In this document: positions 10,628 through 21,496 of the stretch, piece after piece
Numbering within the stretch: the first letter of the stretch is position 1
Layout: every line of letters starts with the position of its first letter
Assembly: GCA_020161665.1 (NCBI GenBank)
Contig: JAIUPA010000022.1
Location: 143,492-207,491, forward strand
Source of the DNA: Pseudomonadota bacterium
Lineage (GTDB): Bacteria > Pseudomonadota > Alphaproteobacteria > Rhizobiales > Rhizobiaceae
DNA: 64,000 nucleotides
Reading direction: 5' to 3'
The notes under the pieces: generated by a model
Seen by the model: the letters and a program-made list of their open reading frames with translations, nothing else
Told to the model about the DNA's origin: nothing
Database searches by the model: none
Program-made: the position numbers and the translations under genes

Positions 10628-12106
10628 ATGACCGCAGCCAACACCGTTCTTGCCATCGCGCATCCTGAAACGCAGCCCGCTCCGGCGGTGCGCGATTCGC
10701 GTCCGCTGCGTCTCATCACCTGCGGTTCCGTCGATGACGGCAAATCCACCCTGATTGGCCGCCTGCTGTGGGACACCAAGGCCGTGAAGGAAGATCAGGC
10801 CGCGACGCTGGCACGCGAATCTTCCGGCAAGCAGAATGATCTCGGCCTGCCGGATTTCGCGCTGCTGCTCGATGGTCTTCAGGCCGAACGCGAACAGGGC
10901 ATCACCATCGATGTGGCCTATCGCTACTTCTCGACCGACAAGCGCTCCTTCATCGTCGCCGATACGCCCGGCCATGAGCAGTATACCCGCAACATGGCAA
11001 CCGGCGCTTCGACCGCCGATCTCGCCGTGCTGTTGGTGGATGCGCGCGCCGGTCTTCTCGTCCAGACCCGCCGTCACGCGACCATTGCCTCGCTGATGGG
11101 CATTCGCCAGTTCGTTCTGGCCGTCAACAAGATCGACCTGACTGACTATGACCGGGCCGGTTTCGATGCCATTTCGCTCGAATTTCGTGAGCTGGCGCTG
11201 TCGCTTGGCGTGCGTCAGGTCACCGCCATACCGATGTCGGCGCTGAAGGGCGAAAACGTCGTCTATCCGGGCACGGCGACCATGCCGTGGTATGATGGCC
11301 CGACGCTTGTCGAGGCGCTGGAGCTTGCCACGCTGCGCGGCGCGCAGACGACCGGCTTCCGCTTGCCGGTGCAGCGCGTCAGCCGTCCGGGCGAAAGCTT
11401 CCGCGGCTATCAAGGCACGGTGGCCGGTGGCTCGGTGAAGCCGGGTGACAGCGTCGCCATCCTGCCCTCCGGTCAGCTTGCGAACGTCAAGCAGATCGTC
11501 ACCTTCGACCTCGTGCGCAATGCCGCCGTCTCCGGCGACGCGATCACGCTCGTTCTCGACCGTCAGGTGGATGTTTCGCGCGGTGACATGATCGTAGCGC
11601 TCGAAAACCAGCCGCTGACGGGCCGTTCCTTCGACGCCCAGATCGTGGCGCTGCAGCCCGATGGCATCCAGCCCGGCAAGCGTTACTGGCTGAAGGCCGG
11701 TTCGCGCCGCCAGCGCGTGATGGTGGAGCCGGTTTCGCAGCTTGATCTTGCCAGCGGCAAGTGGACGCCCGCCACCGAACTCGCCGTCAACGCCATTGGC
11801 CGCGTGCATCTGGCCTTTGACGAAACCGCCATCTTCGACCCCTATGACCAGAACCGCACCACGGGCGCTTTCATCCTGATCGATCCCGACACCAACAATA
11901 CCGTGGCGGGCGGCATGGTTTCGGCCCAGCGCGCCGGTTTCGGCGGATTGAATGCCGATGCGGCCCGCGTCGTGCTGTCTCTTCCTGCTGACCTTGCCGA
12001 CCAGTTGCTGGCCGGTGAGCTTCTGTCGTCACGCCGCGACGAGATCGAGGTGCGGCGTATGACGGCAGGCGAAGCGCAAGCGATTTTCGAACAGACTAAC
12101 GGTTGA
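10628..12106 (+). CDS. cysN: sulfate adenylyltransferase subunit 1 (GTPase)
   Basis: A 492-residue EF-Tu-like GTPase. Visible motifs are G1 GSVDDGKST, G3 DTPGHEQY and G4 NKIDL. GTP hydrolysis drives APS synthesis by CysD. The length shows that it ends after the beta-barrel domains and carries no C-terminal APS kinase, unlike the CysNC fusions of many rhizobia. The end at FEQTNG is followed by the palindromic repeat rather than by a clear terminator. Confidence 0.94.
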   Translation: MTAANTVLAIAHPETQPAPAVRDSRPLRLITCGSVDDGKSTLIGRLLWDTKAVKEDQAATLARESSGKQNDLGLPDFALLLDGLQAEREQGITIDVAYRYFSTDKRSFIVADTPGHEQYTRNMATGASTADLAVLLVDARAGLLVQTRRHATIASLMGIRQFVLAVNKIDLTDYDRAGFDAISLEFRELALSLGVRQVTAIPMSALKGENVVYPGTATMPWYDGPTLVEALELATLRGAQTTGFRLPVQRVSRPGESFRGYQGTVAGGSVKPGDSVAILPSGQLANVKQIVTFDLVRNAAVSGDAITLVLDRQVDVSRGDMIVALENQPLTGRSFDAQIVALQPDGIQPGKRYWLKAGSRRQRVMVEPVSQLDLASGKWTPATELAVNAIGRVHLAFDETAIFDPYDQNRTTGAFILIDPDTNNTVAGGMVSAQRAGFGGLNADAARVVLSLPADLADQLLAGELLSSRRDEIEVRRMTAGEAQAIFEQTNG

Positions 12107-12131
12107 GAACGCGAGGATATATCCTCTCTAT

Positions 12132-12207
12132 CGTCATGGTCGGGCTTGACCCGACCATCCATAAATCTCTGAACCTATGGATCCTCGGGTCAAGCCCGAG
12201 GATGACG
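12132..12207. repeat. double palindromic intergenic repeat after cysN
   Basis: Two hairpins stand side by side: ATGGTCGGG/CCCGACCAT (12136-12144 with 12150-12158) and ATCCTCGGG/CCCGAGGAT (12181-12189 with 12195-12203). They are enclosed by outer arms CGTCAT (12132-12137) and ATGACG (12202-12207). The element may also act as an mRNA 3' end for cysN. The rest of the 380-base gap 12107-12486 holds no gene I can support; its last part, A/T-richer, should carry the promoter for the following gene. Confidence 0.7.
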
Positions 12208-12486
12208 GGAGTGAGGGGCAAGGTTTGTCATCAACCTCGAGCAGCTTTGGCCGCCTTTTTTCACTCCTCTTAAAACATGCGCATAAATCTATGGGTAATC
12301 CGTTTCGCATCGCAGCCATTCACGGAACGTGATTCTCCACATCCCCCACATACGGAATGGATACCCGCAAAAGCCACCCATAGCGGTTATTTTTGGCATC
12401 AGACCTTTTGATCGTTCGCAGATAAGCGATTGATTGCCCGATATAATAATTCCGGTTATTGATCGGCCTGCAACGTCGGGGGACGC

Positions 12487-12888
12487 ATGGCGAAACGGTG
12501 GACACAATGGGCAGCATGGGTGCGCATTCTTTGCGCGCTGGCGCTGATCTGTGTCGGCCTTTCCCACAAGCCGCCTGTTATCGATCCGCGCGCGATTCCG
12601 GCGAGCGAAATCTCGGCCTACATGCTGCCGGACGGGACGTTTGCCGAACTCTGCCTTCCCGACATTGATTCCAACGGCAAGGCAAAGCCACATCTCTTCG
12701 GCACCGGCTGTGAAGCCTGCCGACTGGCCGGTTCTATTTTGCTGGCGACGCCGCCCAGCACGTCCGGCGAAGTCATCGTTGCAACGCTTGATGTTCTCAG
12801 CCCACCGCTGGTCGAAGCGCTGCATGGGCGGGTCTTCCCGCCTGCCGCAGCGCCACGTGCGCCGCCCGCCTCCCGTTCTTTCGCCTGA
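12487..12888 (+). CDS. DUF2946-like exported protein
   Basis: A 133-residue protein with an N-terminal hydrophobic segment (IRILCALALICVG region) acting as signal or anchor. A short middle motif, LPDGTFAELCLPD and later GCEACRLAG, gives one Cys followed by Cys-x2-Cys. The tail is Ala/Pro-rich. This matches my memory of DUF2946 proteins, which occur with TonB-dependent receptors and metal uptake proteins; the assignment is tentative. The PepSY membrane protein downstream supports a link to metal or siderophore handling. Confidence 0.5.
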   Translation: MAKRWTQWAAWVRILCALALICVGLSHKPPVIDPRAIPASEISAYMLPDGTFAELCLPDIDSNGKAKPHLFGTGCEACRLAGSILLATPPSTSGEVIVATLDVLSPPLVEALHGRVFPPAAAPRAPPASRSFA

Positions 12889-12972
12889 ACCTTCCCGCGC
12901 CTGACGCGGACCCTTCAGCCTGCGGAGCGATGTGGCCTGACGCCCGCCTCCCGCAAGAACGGAACGATTATC

Positions 12973-13047
12973 ATGTTTGAAACCCAATTCTCGGGCGGCC
13001 TTTGGCTGGCCCTTTGTCTCGCGACGCGTTCGGGAGGCCTGTCATGA
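12973..13047 (+). CDS. possible 24-residue small ORF coupled to the PepSY gene
   Basis: ATG at 12973 opens a 24-codon frame (MFETQFSGGLWLALCLATRS and four more residues). Its TGA overlaps the ATG of the PepSY gene as ATGA. A GGAACG sequence stands before it as a weak ribosome-binding site. It could be a leader peptide or a small hydrophobic protein, or chance. There is no homology evidence. Confidence 0.25.
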   Translation: MFETQFSGGLWLALCLATRSGGLS

Positions 13048-14459
13048 GCATTGCCGCTGACGCACAGACCATCGCGGAAACGCGCCCGTCTTCCCGCCGC
13101 TTCTACTTCACCGCATGGCGCTGGCATTTCTATGCCGGGCTTTATGTGGCCCCGTTCCTGATGATGCTCGCTGTCACCGGCCTGATCATGCTGTGGTCGG
13201 CAGTGTTCGTCGGCCGTGACGGCGAGAAGTATTACGCTGTCACCCCGTCTGCCACGCAGGTCGCCCTGTCGCAGCAGGCCGATGCGGCGCTGGCCGCCGT
13301 TCCGGGTGGCGCGCTCGTCACCTACATCGCGCCACGCACGCCGACGGAGCCCGCCGTTTTCCGCGTGAACGTGGAAAAGGCTGGTACGATGGTTGCCGTC
13401 GATCCGGCGGATGGCAAGGTTCTCGGCACCTGGGAGCGGCGCAATGCGCTTTATGATCTGGCCGACAAGATCCACGGCACGCTGCTGATCGGCGATCTGG
13501 GCGACCGCCTGATCGAAATCGCTGCAGGGTTCGGCATCGTGCTGATCGTGACCGGCCTTTATCTCTGGTGGCCGCGCAATGGTGCAAGCCTCGGCTCCGT
13601 GCTCGTTCCGCGCCTTGCCGGTGGCGGACGTCTGGTATGGAAGTCTTTGCACCTGACGGTCGGCTTCTATGTCTCGCTGGTGCTTTTGGTCTTCCTGCTT
13701 TCGGGTCTCACCTGGGCGGGGATCTGGGGCGAAAAGTTCACGCAGGCGTGGAGCACCTTCCCGGCGGAAAAGTGGGATAATGTGCCGCTTTCCGACAAGA
13801 CGCATGCGAGCCTCAACCTCGATGGCGTGAAGAACGCACCGTGGACGCTGGAACAGACGCCAATGCCGGCCTCCGGCTCGCAAGCCGGTACGCCGGGTGC
13901 TGTCGAAGGTCAGCCGGTGACCATCGATACGGTGGTCGCTTATGCGCGCGCCAACGGCTTTGACGGTCGCTTCCAGCTCGCTTTCCCGGATGGCGACACG
14001 GGTGTGTGGACCATTGCCCGCGATACGATGAGCAATGACGCCGCCAACCCGATGAGCGACCGCACCGTCCACCTTGACCGCTACACGGGCAAGGTTCTGG
14101 CCGACATCCCGTTTGCCGACTATGGCGTGGCGGGCAAGGCGATGGCCGTGGGCATTGCCTTCCATGAAGGCGACATGGGTCTGTGGAACCTCGTTCTGGT
14201 GACGGTGTTCTGCCTGTCGATGCTCTTTCTGTCGGTAAGTGGCATTGTGATGTGGTGGAAGCGTCGCCCGAAGGGTGGCGGTGCCCGCCTCTTCGCGCCT
14301 GTCGTGTCCGAACCCGGCCCGTTGTGGAAGACCGGGGCGATCATCATGCTCGCCGTTTCGCTGCTCTTCCCGCTTTCGGGTGCGGTGCTGGTGGCGGTGT
14401 TGCTGCTGGACTTCATCGTGCTGCGCCATATCAAGCCGCTGAAGCGGATCGTCAGCTGA
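13044..14459 (+). CDS. PepSY-associated transmembrane protein (iron-uptake reductase-like)
   Basis: A 471-residue integral membrane protein of the PepSY_TM type (COG3182-like). The first helix follows WRWHFYAGLYVAPFLMMLAV and a second lies at EIAAGFGIVLIVTGLYLWWP. Further helices lie near LTVGFYVSLVLLVFLLSGLT, LVLVTVFCLSMLFLSVSGIV and the C-terminus. PepSY-like soluble segments face the periplasm between them. Histidines in the helices (WHFYAG, SLHLTVG) could bind heme, as in siderophore reductases of this group. Substrate unknown. The start at 13044 has GGGAGG upstream. Confidence 0.78.
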   Translation: MSIAADAQTIAETRPSSRRFYFTAWRWHFYAGLYVAPFLMMLAVTGLIMLWSAVFVGRDGEKYYAVTPSATQVALSQQADAALAAVPGGALVTYIAPRTPTEPAVFRVNVEKAGTMVAVDPADGKVLGTWERRNALYDLADKIHGTLLIGDLGDRLIEIAAGFGIVLIVTGLYLWWPRNGASLGSVLVPRLAGGGRLVWKSLHLTVGFYVSLVLLVFLLSGLTWAGIWGEKFTQAWSTFPAEKWDNVPLSDKTHASLNLDGVKNAPWTLEQTPMPASGSQAGTPGAVEGQPVTIDTVVAYARANGFDGRFQLAFPDGDTGVWTIARDTMSNDAANPMSDRTVHLDRYTGKVLADIPFADYGVAGKAMAVGIAFHEGDMGLWNLVLVTVFCLSMLFLSVSGIVMWWKRRPKGGGARLFAPVVSEPGPLWKTGAIIMLAVSLLFPLSGAVLVAVLLLDFIVLRHIKPLKRIVS

Positions 14460-14474
14460 TCGATCCCCATCCGG

Positions 14475-14498
14475 AAAGGGCGGCTTTGGCCGCCCTTT
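14475..14498. terminator. bidirectional terminator between PepSY gene and pseudouridine synthase
   Basis: Perfect stem AAAGGGCGGC/GCCGCCCTTT with loop TTTG. It has T residues on the plus side and A residues (T on the minus strand) on the other. It sits between two convergent genes and serves both. Confidence 0.85.
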
Positions 14499-15290
14499 TC
14501 ATATCTGGCCGGAGGACGCGCGAAGGCTTGCCACTTCCGCATCGGTCAAAGGCCGCACGGCCCCCTTTTCCAACTCGCCCAGCGTCAGGTCGCCGATAGC
14601 GACGCGCACAAGGCGCAGACACTCGGCGCCCAATGCCTCCAGCATGCGGCGGATCTGGCGGTTCTTGCCCTCTTCCAGCACCACCTCAATCCATGCGTTG
14701 CGATCCCCCTCGCGCAAGGCGGTGACGCGGGCCGCCTTCAGGAACTCGCCATCATGGGTAACGCCCGCCTCCATGGCCGCGATGAAGGCCGCATCGGGCA
14801 GACGGTCGATCTGCACATGATAGGTTTTCGCCACATGGGTTTGCGGGTCGAGCAAGGTCTGGGCAAAGCGCGTGTCGTTGGTGAAAAGCAGCAGTCCTTC
14901 GCTCGCCTTATCGAGCCTGCCGACCGGCGAGAGATGGGCATGGTCCAACGCCTTGAGGCAATCAAAGACGGTTGCACGGCCTTGCGGATCGTGCCGCGTC
15001 GTCACCAGCCCGCGCGGCTTGTTGAGCATGTAATAGACATGCGCCTCGGCCACCACCGCCTTGCCATCGACGGCGATGCGGTCGGCGACGATATCGACCC
15101 AGCTTTCGCGATCCGTGACCTTGCGGCCATTGACCGAAACGCGGCCTTCAGCAATCAGCGCCTCGGCCTGCGTGCGCGAACAGAAGCCAAGCTTCGACAG
15201 CGCACGCGCCAGCGTGGCGCGCTGGCCTTCCGCGACCTTCCCCTTTGGCTGTCCTGCTGCCGGTTTTTGCGGCCTGCGCTTGTCTTTCAT
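14499..15290 (-). CDS. 16S/23S rRNA pseudouridine synthase, RsuA family
   Basis: A 263-residue protein. An S4 RNA-binding domain ([20 protein letters not shown] and GRVSVNG) precedes the catalytic domain with the active-site Asp in [16 protein letters not shown] and the C-terminal [15 protein letters not shown] motif of the RsuA/RluB/E/F group. It isomerises a uridine in ribosomal RNA; which site cannot be told. The basic Lys/Arg-rich N-terminus is a common extension. The ATG at 15290 has GGAAAG upstream, and another ATG lies at 15308. Confidence 0.88.
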   Translation of the reverse strand: MKDKRRPQKPAAGQPKGKVAEGQRATLARALSKLGFCSRTQAEALIAEGRVSVNGRKVTDRESWVDIVADRIAVDGKAVVAEAHVYYMLNKPRGLVTTRHDPQGRATVFDCLKALDHAHLSPVGRLDKASEGLLLFTNDTRFAQTLLDPQTHVAKTYHVQIDRLPDAAFIAAMEAGVTHDGEFLKAARVTALREGDRNAWIEVVLEEGKNRQIRRMLEALGAECLRLVRVAIGDLTLGELEKGAVRPLTDAEVASLRASSGQI

Positions 15291-15421
15291 GGGTCTTTCC
15301 CGTGACATGTCACCGTCAATAACCCGAAGTTTCGGCCAAGGGGAATATGGATTGATTGATTTCGCGGACGGATTAGCACAAAAGCGGCTGAGGATCATTG
15401 CCAAGAGGAAAGGCCGCTTCG

Positions 15422-16342
15422 ATGGATGAGATTACCCGCGAACTTGTGACGCTGCGCGACTACTGGCGTTATGCCACCTCGCGGTTCGGTGCGGCAAACC
15501 TCAGCTATGGCCATGGCACCTCGACGGCGAGTGACGATGCGGCGTTTCTGCTGCTCGATTCGCTCGACCTGCCGATTGATGTGCTGGACCCGTTCCTCGA
15601 CGCGAAGCTTCTGCCTTCGGAGCGCCAGCTTCTGGCCGAGCGCATCGAAACCCGCGTGACGACGCGCAAGCCCTCCTCCTACATCACGGGCCGCTCCTAC
15701 ATTCAGGGCATGCGCTTCCATGTCGATGAGCGGGTGATCGTGCCGCGCTCGCATATCGGCGAAATCCTCTTTGCCGAATATCTGAACCCGCAGGGCTCGT
15801 CCTTCCTGCCCGATCCGATGATGGTGGAAAGCGCCGTCGATATCTGCACCGGTTCCGGCTGTCTGGCCGTGCTCGCCGCCAAATTCTTCCCGCAGGCCGC
15901 AGTCGATGCCGTCGATCTTTCAGCCGATGCGCTGGAAGTCGCAAAGCTCAACCTCGCCGAACACGAGGTGGAGGAACAGGTGACGCTTCATGAGGGTGAT
16001 CTGTTTGCGCCGCTTCAAGGCCGCACATACGACCTCATCATCACCAATCCGCCCTATGTGGACCACGCCGCCCTTGCCGGTTATCCGCCGGAATATCAGG
16101 CCGAACCGCTGATGGCGCATGATGGCGGCGAGGACGGGCTTGATCTGGTGCGCCAGATTCTGGCCGAGGCGGGCGATCACCTGAACCCCGGCGGCGGCAT
16201 GATCTGCGAAATCGGCTCGGGTCGCGAAATCCTTGAAGAGGAATTTCCGCATCTCGACTTCCTGTGGCTGGAAACGACGGAATCGCAGGATGCCGTGTTC
16301 TGGATTTCCGCCGAAGCGCTCGGCGTTGAAGACGTTGAATAA
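15422..16342 (+). CDS. prmB: ribosomal protein uL3 glutamine methyltransferase
   Basis: A 306-residue SAM-dependent methyltransferase with the glycine motif region [14 protein letters not shown] and the catalytic NPPYVD motif that binds the target glutamine. The N-terminal helical domain ([20 protein letters not shown]) and the absence of a release-factor partner gene (prfA) favour PrmB over PrmC. It methylates Gln in ribosomal protein L3. It is divergent from the pseudouridine synthase, with about 130 bases between them. Confidence 0.88.
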   Translation: MDEITRELVTLRDYWRYATSRFGAANLSYGHGTSTASDDAAFLLLDSLDLPIDVLDPFLDAKLLPSERQLLAERIETRVTTRKPSSYITGRSYIQGMRFHVDERVIVPRSHIGEILFAEYLNPQGSSFLPDPMMVESAVDICTGSGCLAVLAAKFFPQAAVDAVDLSADALEVAKLNLAEHEVEEQVTLHEGDLFAPLQGRTYDLIITNPPYVDHAALAGYPPEYQAEPLMAHDGGEDGLDLVRQILAEAGDHLNPGGGMICEIGSGREILEEEFPHLDFLWLETTESQDAVFWISAEALGVEDVE

Positions 16343-16347
16343 AAAGT

Positions 16348-16385
16348 GACCCGCCGCACGATGGGCGGCGCGGCGGGTCGTTTTT
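16348..16385. terminator. bidirectional terminator between prmB and nrdF
   Basis: Stem GACCCGCCGC (16348-16357) with GCGGCGGGTC (16370-16379), followed by TTTTT on the plus strand and preceded by AAAAA (T-run on the minus strand). It serves both convergent genes. Confidence 0.88.
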
Positions 16386-16424
16386 GAGGTTGCGGACACC
16401 GGAGTGGGGGGAAGCGCCGCGACC

Positions 16425-17558
<1,134 letters not shown>

Positions 17559-17581
17559 CAGCGCTGGGCCATGGCCCGAAT

Positions 17582-19726
17582 TCACAACGTGCAGGACACG
17601 CAGCCCTGGACCTGCGTTCCTTCGAGCGCCATCTGGCGCAGGCGGATGTAGTAGATGGTCTTGATGCCCTTCTTCCACGCGTAGATCTGGGCGCGGTTGA
17701 TGTCGCGGGTGGTGGCCGTATCGCGGAAGAAAAGCGTCAGCGACAGGCCCTGATCCACATGCTGCGTCGCCGCCGCGTAGGTATCGATGATCTTGTCCGG
17801 GCCGATCTCGTAGGCATCCTGATAATATTCGAGGTTGTCGTTATCGAGATAGGGTGCCGGGTAATAGACGCGGCCGATCTTGCCTTCCTTGCGGATTTCG
17901 ATCTTCGAGACGATGGGGTGGATCGAAGAGGTCGAGTGGTTGATGTAGGAGATCGATCCCGTCGGCGGCACGGCCTGCAGGTTCTGGTTATAGAGACCCG
18001 TTGCCATGACGCGCAGTTTCAGCGCCTGCCAGTCTTCCCGTGTCGGGATGGCGATGCCTGCCTTCTCAAAAAGGTCGGCAACACGCTGGGTTTCCGGCTG
18101 CCAGTCCTGCTCTGTATATTTGTCAAAATACGTGCCCGAAGCGTAAGCCGAGTTTTCGAAACCCTTGAAGCTTTCGCCGCGTTCTTCGGCCAGAAGGTTC
18201 GAGGCGCGGATGGCGTGATAGGCCACCGTGTAGAAATAGATATTGGTGAAATCGACGCCTTCCTTCGAGCCGTAGAAAATGCGTTCACGGGCGAGAAACC
18301 CGTGCAGGTTCATCTGGCCAAGGCCGATGGCGTGGCTTTCGGCATTACCGCGGGCAATCGACGGCACCGAACCAATATGGCTCATGTCGGAGACCGCCGT
18401 CAGCGCCCGGATGGCCGTTTCCACGGTGCGGCCCAGATCGCCGGAATCCATGGCGGCGGCAATGTTCAGCGAGCCGAGATTGCAGGAAATATCCTTGCCA
18501 AGATGGGCATAGCCCAGATCCTCGTCAAAGCGGCTTTCCTCCGAGACCTGCAGGATTTCCGAGCAGAGGTTCGACATGGTGACGCGCCCGGCAATCGGGT
18601 TGGCGCGGTTCACCGTATCCTCGAACATGATGTAGGGATAACCGCTCTCGAACTGGATTTCGGCAATCACCTGGAAGAAATCGCGGGCCTTGATCTTCTT
18701 CTTGGCGATGCGCGGATCATCGACCATTTCGCGGTACTTTTCCGTCACCGAAATCTCGGTGAGCGGCACACCATAGATGCGCTGAACATCATAGGGCGAG
18801 AAGAGGTACATATCCTCATTGTCGCGCGCCAGCTCAAACGTGATGTCGGGGATGACCACACCGAGCGACAGCGTCTTGATGCGCACCTTCTCGTCGGCAT
18901 TCTCGCGCTTGGTGTCGAGAAAACGCATGATATCCGGGTGGTGGGCGTGAAGATAAACAGCCCCCGCCCCCTGGCGCGCGCCCAACTGGTTGGCGTAGGA
19001 AAAGCTGTCTTCCAAAAGCTTCATGACCGGCAGGACGCCCGAAGACTGGTTTTCGATCTGCTTGATCGGTGCCCCGGCCTCGCGAATATTGGTGAGCGAG
19101 AGTGCTACGCCGCCGCCGCGCTTGGAAAGCTGCAGCGCCGAATTGATGGCACGGCCAATCGATTCCATGTTGTCTTCGACGCGCAGCAGGAAGCAGGAGA
19201 CAAGCTCGCCGCGCTGCTTTTTGCCCGCATTGAGGAAAGTGGGCGTGGCAGGCTGGAAGCGGCCTGCCATGATCTCGTCAACCAGATCGGTTGCGAGCTT
19301 TTCATCGCCGCGCGCCAAAGCCAGCGCCACCATGCAGACGCGGTCTTCATAGCGTTCCAGATAGCGCTTACCGTCAAAGGTCTTCAGTGTGTAGGACGTG
19401 TAATACTTGAACGCCCCGAGGAAGGTCGGAAAGCGGAACTTCTTGTCATAGGCACGGTCGAACAGGTCGCGCACGAAGTTGAAGGCATATTGGTCGAGCA
19501 CTTCCTGCTCGTAATAGCCTTCGGTGACCAGATAGCCGATCTTCTCCCGAAGATTATGGAAGAACACGGTATTCTGGTTGACGTGCTGGAGGAAATATTG
19601 CCGCGCCGCCAGCCGGTCCTTGTCGAACTGGATGGTGCCGTCCTCGCCGTAAAGGTTCAGCATGGCATTGAGCGCATGGAAATCCAGCGCGGTTTCGCTC
19701 GCCTTCGGCGTTTTCGTGAGGGTCAT
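17582..19726 (-). CDS. nrdE: class Ib ribonucleotide reductase alpha subunit
   Basis: A 714-residue catalytic subunit. It has the short class Ib N-terminus without an ATP-cone, the active-site region [26 protein letters not shown] and [20 protein letters not shown]. The C-terminal redox pair is CVSCTL, which accepts electrons from NrdH. It reduces ribonucleoside diphosphates. Its ATG at 19726 overlaps the nrdI stop as ATGA; a TTG at 19735 is a less likely start. Confidence 0.96.
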   Translation of the reverse strand: MTLTKTPKASETALDFHALNAMLNLYGEDGTIQFDKDRLAARQYFLQHVNQNTVFFHNLREKIGYLVTEGYYEQEVLDQYAFNFVRDLFDRAYDKKFRFPTFLGAFKYYTSYTLKTFDGKRYLERYEDRVCMVALALARGDEKLATDLVDEIMAGRFQPATPTFLNAGKKQRGELVSCFLLRVEDNMESIGRAINSALQLSKRGGGVALSLTNIREAGAPIKQIENQSSGVLPVMKLLEDSFSYANQLGARQGAGAVYLHAHHPDIMRFLDTKRENADEKVRIKTLSLGVVIPDITFELARDNEDMYLFSPYDVQRIYGVPLTEISVTEKYREMVDDPRIAKKKIKARDFFQVIAEIQFESGYPYIMFEDTVNRANPIAGRVTMSNLCSEILQVSEESRFDEDLGYAHLGKDISCNLGSLNIAAAMDSGDLGRTVETAIRALTAVSDMSHIGSVPSIARGNAESHAIGLGQMNLHGFLARERIFYGSKEGVDFTNIYFYTVAYHAIRASNLLAEERGESFKGFENSAYASGTYFDKYTEQDWQPETQRVADLFEKAGIAIPTREDWQALKLRVMATGLYNQNLQAVPPTGSISYINHSTSSIHPIVSKIEIRKEGKIGRVYYPAPYLDNDNLEYYQDAYEIGPDKIIDTYAAATQHVDQGLSLTLFFRDTATTRDINRAQIYAWKKGIKTIYYIRLRQMALEGTQVQGCVSCTL

Positions 19727-20121
19727 CTGGTCCAAAACTGTTCAAGTCCCTTGCTGACATTGTCGAGATCCTCCGCCGTGCCGATGAGTTCGAAACGGAA
19801 GAGGAAGGGCACGCCGCATTTGGCGGCGATGATGTCGCCCGCCAGCGCGTAAGCCGTGCCGAAATTGGTATTGCCGGAAGCAATCACGCCGCGAATTTGG
19901 GCGCGGTTGTGCTCATCGTTCAAAAAGCGGATGACCGGCTTTGGCACCGCGCCCTTGACCTCGCCGCCGCCATAGGTGGGCGTGATGAGCACAAAAGGGC
20001 CATCGGCGCGCGGCGGTGGCGCATCCGGCTCCAGCGGCAGGCGAAGGGCGGGCAAGCCCAGTTTTTCCACGAAGCGGTGCGTATTGCCCGAACGGCTGGA
20101 GAAATAGACAAGTCCGCCCAT
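19723..20121 (-). CDS. nrdI: flavodoxin-like NrdI
   Basis: A 132-residue flavoprotein. The FMN phosphate loop [10 protein letters not shown] lies near the N-terminus, and [20 protein letters not shown] and [16 protein letters not shown] are typical NrdI segments. It supplies the oxidant for manganese-tyrosyl radical assembly in NrdF. It lies between nrdH (16-base gap) and nrdE (4-base overlap). Confidence 0.95.
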   Translation of the reverse strand: MGGLVYFSSRSGNTHRFVEKLGLPALRLPLEPDAPPPRADGPFVLITPTYGGGEVKGAVPKPVIRFLNDEHNRAQIRGVIASGNTNFGTAYALAGDIIAAKCGVPFLFRFELIGTAEDLDNVSKGLEQFWTR

Positions 20122-20137
20122 CGCCCGACGCTCCTGC

Positions 20138-20359
20138 TTACGAAAGGCTGCCGATCATATCCGGGCGGAACCCCGCCCAGTGCATGTCGCCCGCCACGAC
20201 AACCGGCACCTGTCGATAACCAAGGCCCGCGACATGCTCATAGGCATCCTGATCCTTGGAAATATCGATGACCTCATAGGAAACGCCCTGCCGATCAAGG
20301 GCGCGGGTGGTGGCGGTGCATTGGACGCAGGCGGGCTTGGAATAGACGGTGACGTTCAT
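20138..20359 (-). CDS. nrdH: glutaredoxin-like NrdH redoxin
   Basis: A 73-residue protein with the active site CVQC near residue 11 and the NrdH-specific C-terminal motif WAGFRPDMI. It carries electrons from thioredoxin reductase to NrdE. Start at 20359 ([14 protein letters not shown]), preceded by CGAGGAAAACC. First gene of the operon; about 270 bases of leader lie between it and the cobalamin riboswitch. Confidence 0.95.
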   Translation of the reverse strand: MNVTVYSKPACVQCTATTRALDRQGVSYEVIDISKDQDAYEHVAGLGYRQVPVVVAGDMHWAGFRPDMIGSLS

Positions 20360-20631
20360 GGTTTTCCTCGTGGATTGAATTGGGCGCATAGAAGAGCGTT
20401 CCGGCAGCGGAACTGCCGGGCAAAGGAGATGGCATAGCGTTTGGGGACGCCTAGAGCGTGATGCGGCTAAACGGGGTTACGATCCGCGCGCGAGAACGGA
20501 CGAATAAGCGGTCTGGTACATGGACTTCACCCCGAAGCTCTTTTGGCAGGCGCAAGGGGAAACGGCGCGACCGGCAACGCCGGACACGAACCGTACCCTC
20601 CGGACACCCCGCCGGTGGACGATGACACGTT

Positions 20632-20815
20632 TGAGGCAGGTCTCCTGGCTTGCGGGTCATCGCAACCATCCCGCCTTCCCGGGCTTTCACCCAGTGGCAT
20701 TTCCGGAACGGTTGCTCGCCGCTTACAGTTGCGGGGGCAGCTTCGGGTTTGCCGCTTCATGCGGCGCACCGAATTCCCGTCTTAGCCCGCGATCTTTCGA
20801 ATCACGGGAACCTCA
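20632..20815 (-). promoter_or_regulatory. cobalamin riboswitch upstream of nrdHIEF
   Basis: Read on the minus strand, the conserved adenosylcobalamin-aptamer elements appear in order: GGTTCCCGTG, GGAATTCGGTGCG, CCCCCGCAACTGTAAGCGG, the B12 box ATGCCACTGGG with GAAAGCCCGGGAAGG, then GATGACCCGCAAGCCAGGAG and GACCTGCC. Order and spacing match the family fully. It should shut off nrdHIEF when vitamin B12 is plentiful and a B12-dependent reductase can take over. The expression platform in the 270 bases before nrdH is not obvious; no strong T-run follows. The remainder of 20360-20953 holds no supported gene. Confidence 0.93.
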
Positions 20816-20953
20816 GACACAACATATAGTGTTCCATGGTGAATTTTCCGTCAACTTCTATTGTCCGTGATCCACATGGCATTTTTGCCGCAGCCTCTTC
20901 ACGCCTTGGGCAAAGCGCCTTAAAACAAGGCCAAACAGCATTTCGGAACGGCC

Positions 20954-21427
20954 ATGTCGAAAACCACGCGCGCCACCCAGACGCTTGCCAAGGCGGGCGT
21001 TTCTTTTGAAACCGTGACCTATGAATACGATCCGGAAGCGCCGCGTGTCGGCCTTCAGGCCGCCGAAGCCATTGGCGAAAGCCCGCGCCGCGTCTTGAAA
21101 ACGCTGATGGCAACGGTGGATGGCAAGCCGGTCTGCGCCGTCATTCCCTCCGATTGCGAAGTGAGCATGAAGAAGCTCGCCGCCGCCTTTTCCGGCAAGT
21201 CCGCCGAGATGATGAAGCCCGTCGATGCGGAACGGCTGACGGGGTATCACGTCGGCGGCATCAGCCCCTTCGGCCAGAAGAAGATCGTGCCGACCGCCAT
21301 CGAGGCGAGCGCACTCGAAGAGGCCTATGTCTATATGAACGGCGGGCAGCGGGGCCTTCAGGTGCGGCTTAACCCGAAAGCCGCCCTCCTCGCCCTGAAA
21401 GCCAAGGCCGCGCCCCTGATTGCCTGA
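20954..21427 (+). CDS. ybaK: Cys-tRNA(Pro)/Cys-tRNA(Cys) deacylase
   Basis: A 157-residue trans-editing protein of the YbaK/EbsC type. Segments seen are TQTLAKAGVSFETVTYEYDP, VLKTLMATVDGKPVCAVIPS and GYHVGGISPFGQKK, the last being the substrate-pocket signature. It hydrolyses mischarged Cys-tRNA(Pro). Single gene, transcribed away from the nrd riboswitch. Confidence 0.9.
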   Translation: MSKTTRATQTLAKAGVSFETVTYEYDPEAPRVGLQAAEAIGESPRRVLKTLMATVDGKPVCAVIPSDCEVSMKKLAAAFSGKSAEMMKPVDAERLTGYHVGGISPFGQKKIVPTAIEASALEEAYVYMNGGQRGLQVRLNPKAALLALKAKAAPLIA

Positions 21428-21496
21428 GGCGGATTCCCCTTTGCCACCTGATGGTCTATCGTCCCTCTCCCCGATCCCGATAAAAGCAGGTTTTCC

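Noticed and set aside
17759..19852. Open frame of about 697 codons opposite nrdE
   Set aside because: Antisense to nrdE and nrdI, with no recognisable motif and no ribosome-binding site.
20451..20690. A 79-codon frame on the minus strand across the riboswitch 3' end
   Set aside because: It overlaps the conserved riboswitch sequence and is Arg/Pro-rich; there is no sign that it is translated.
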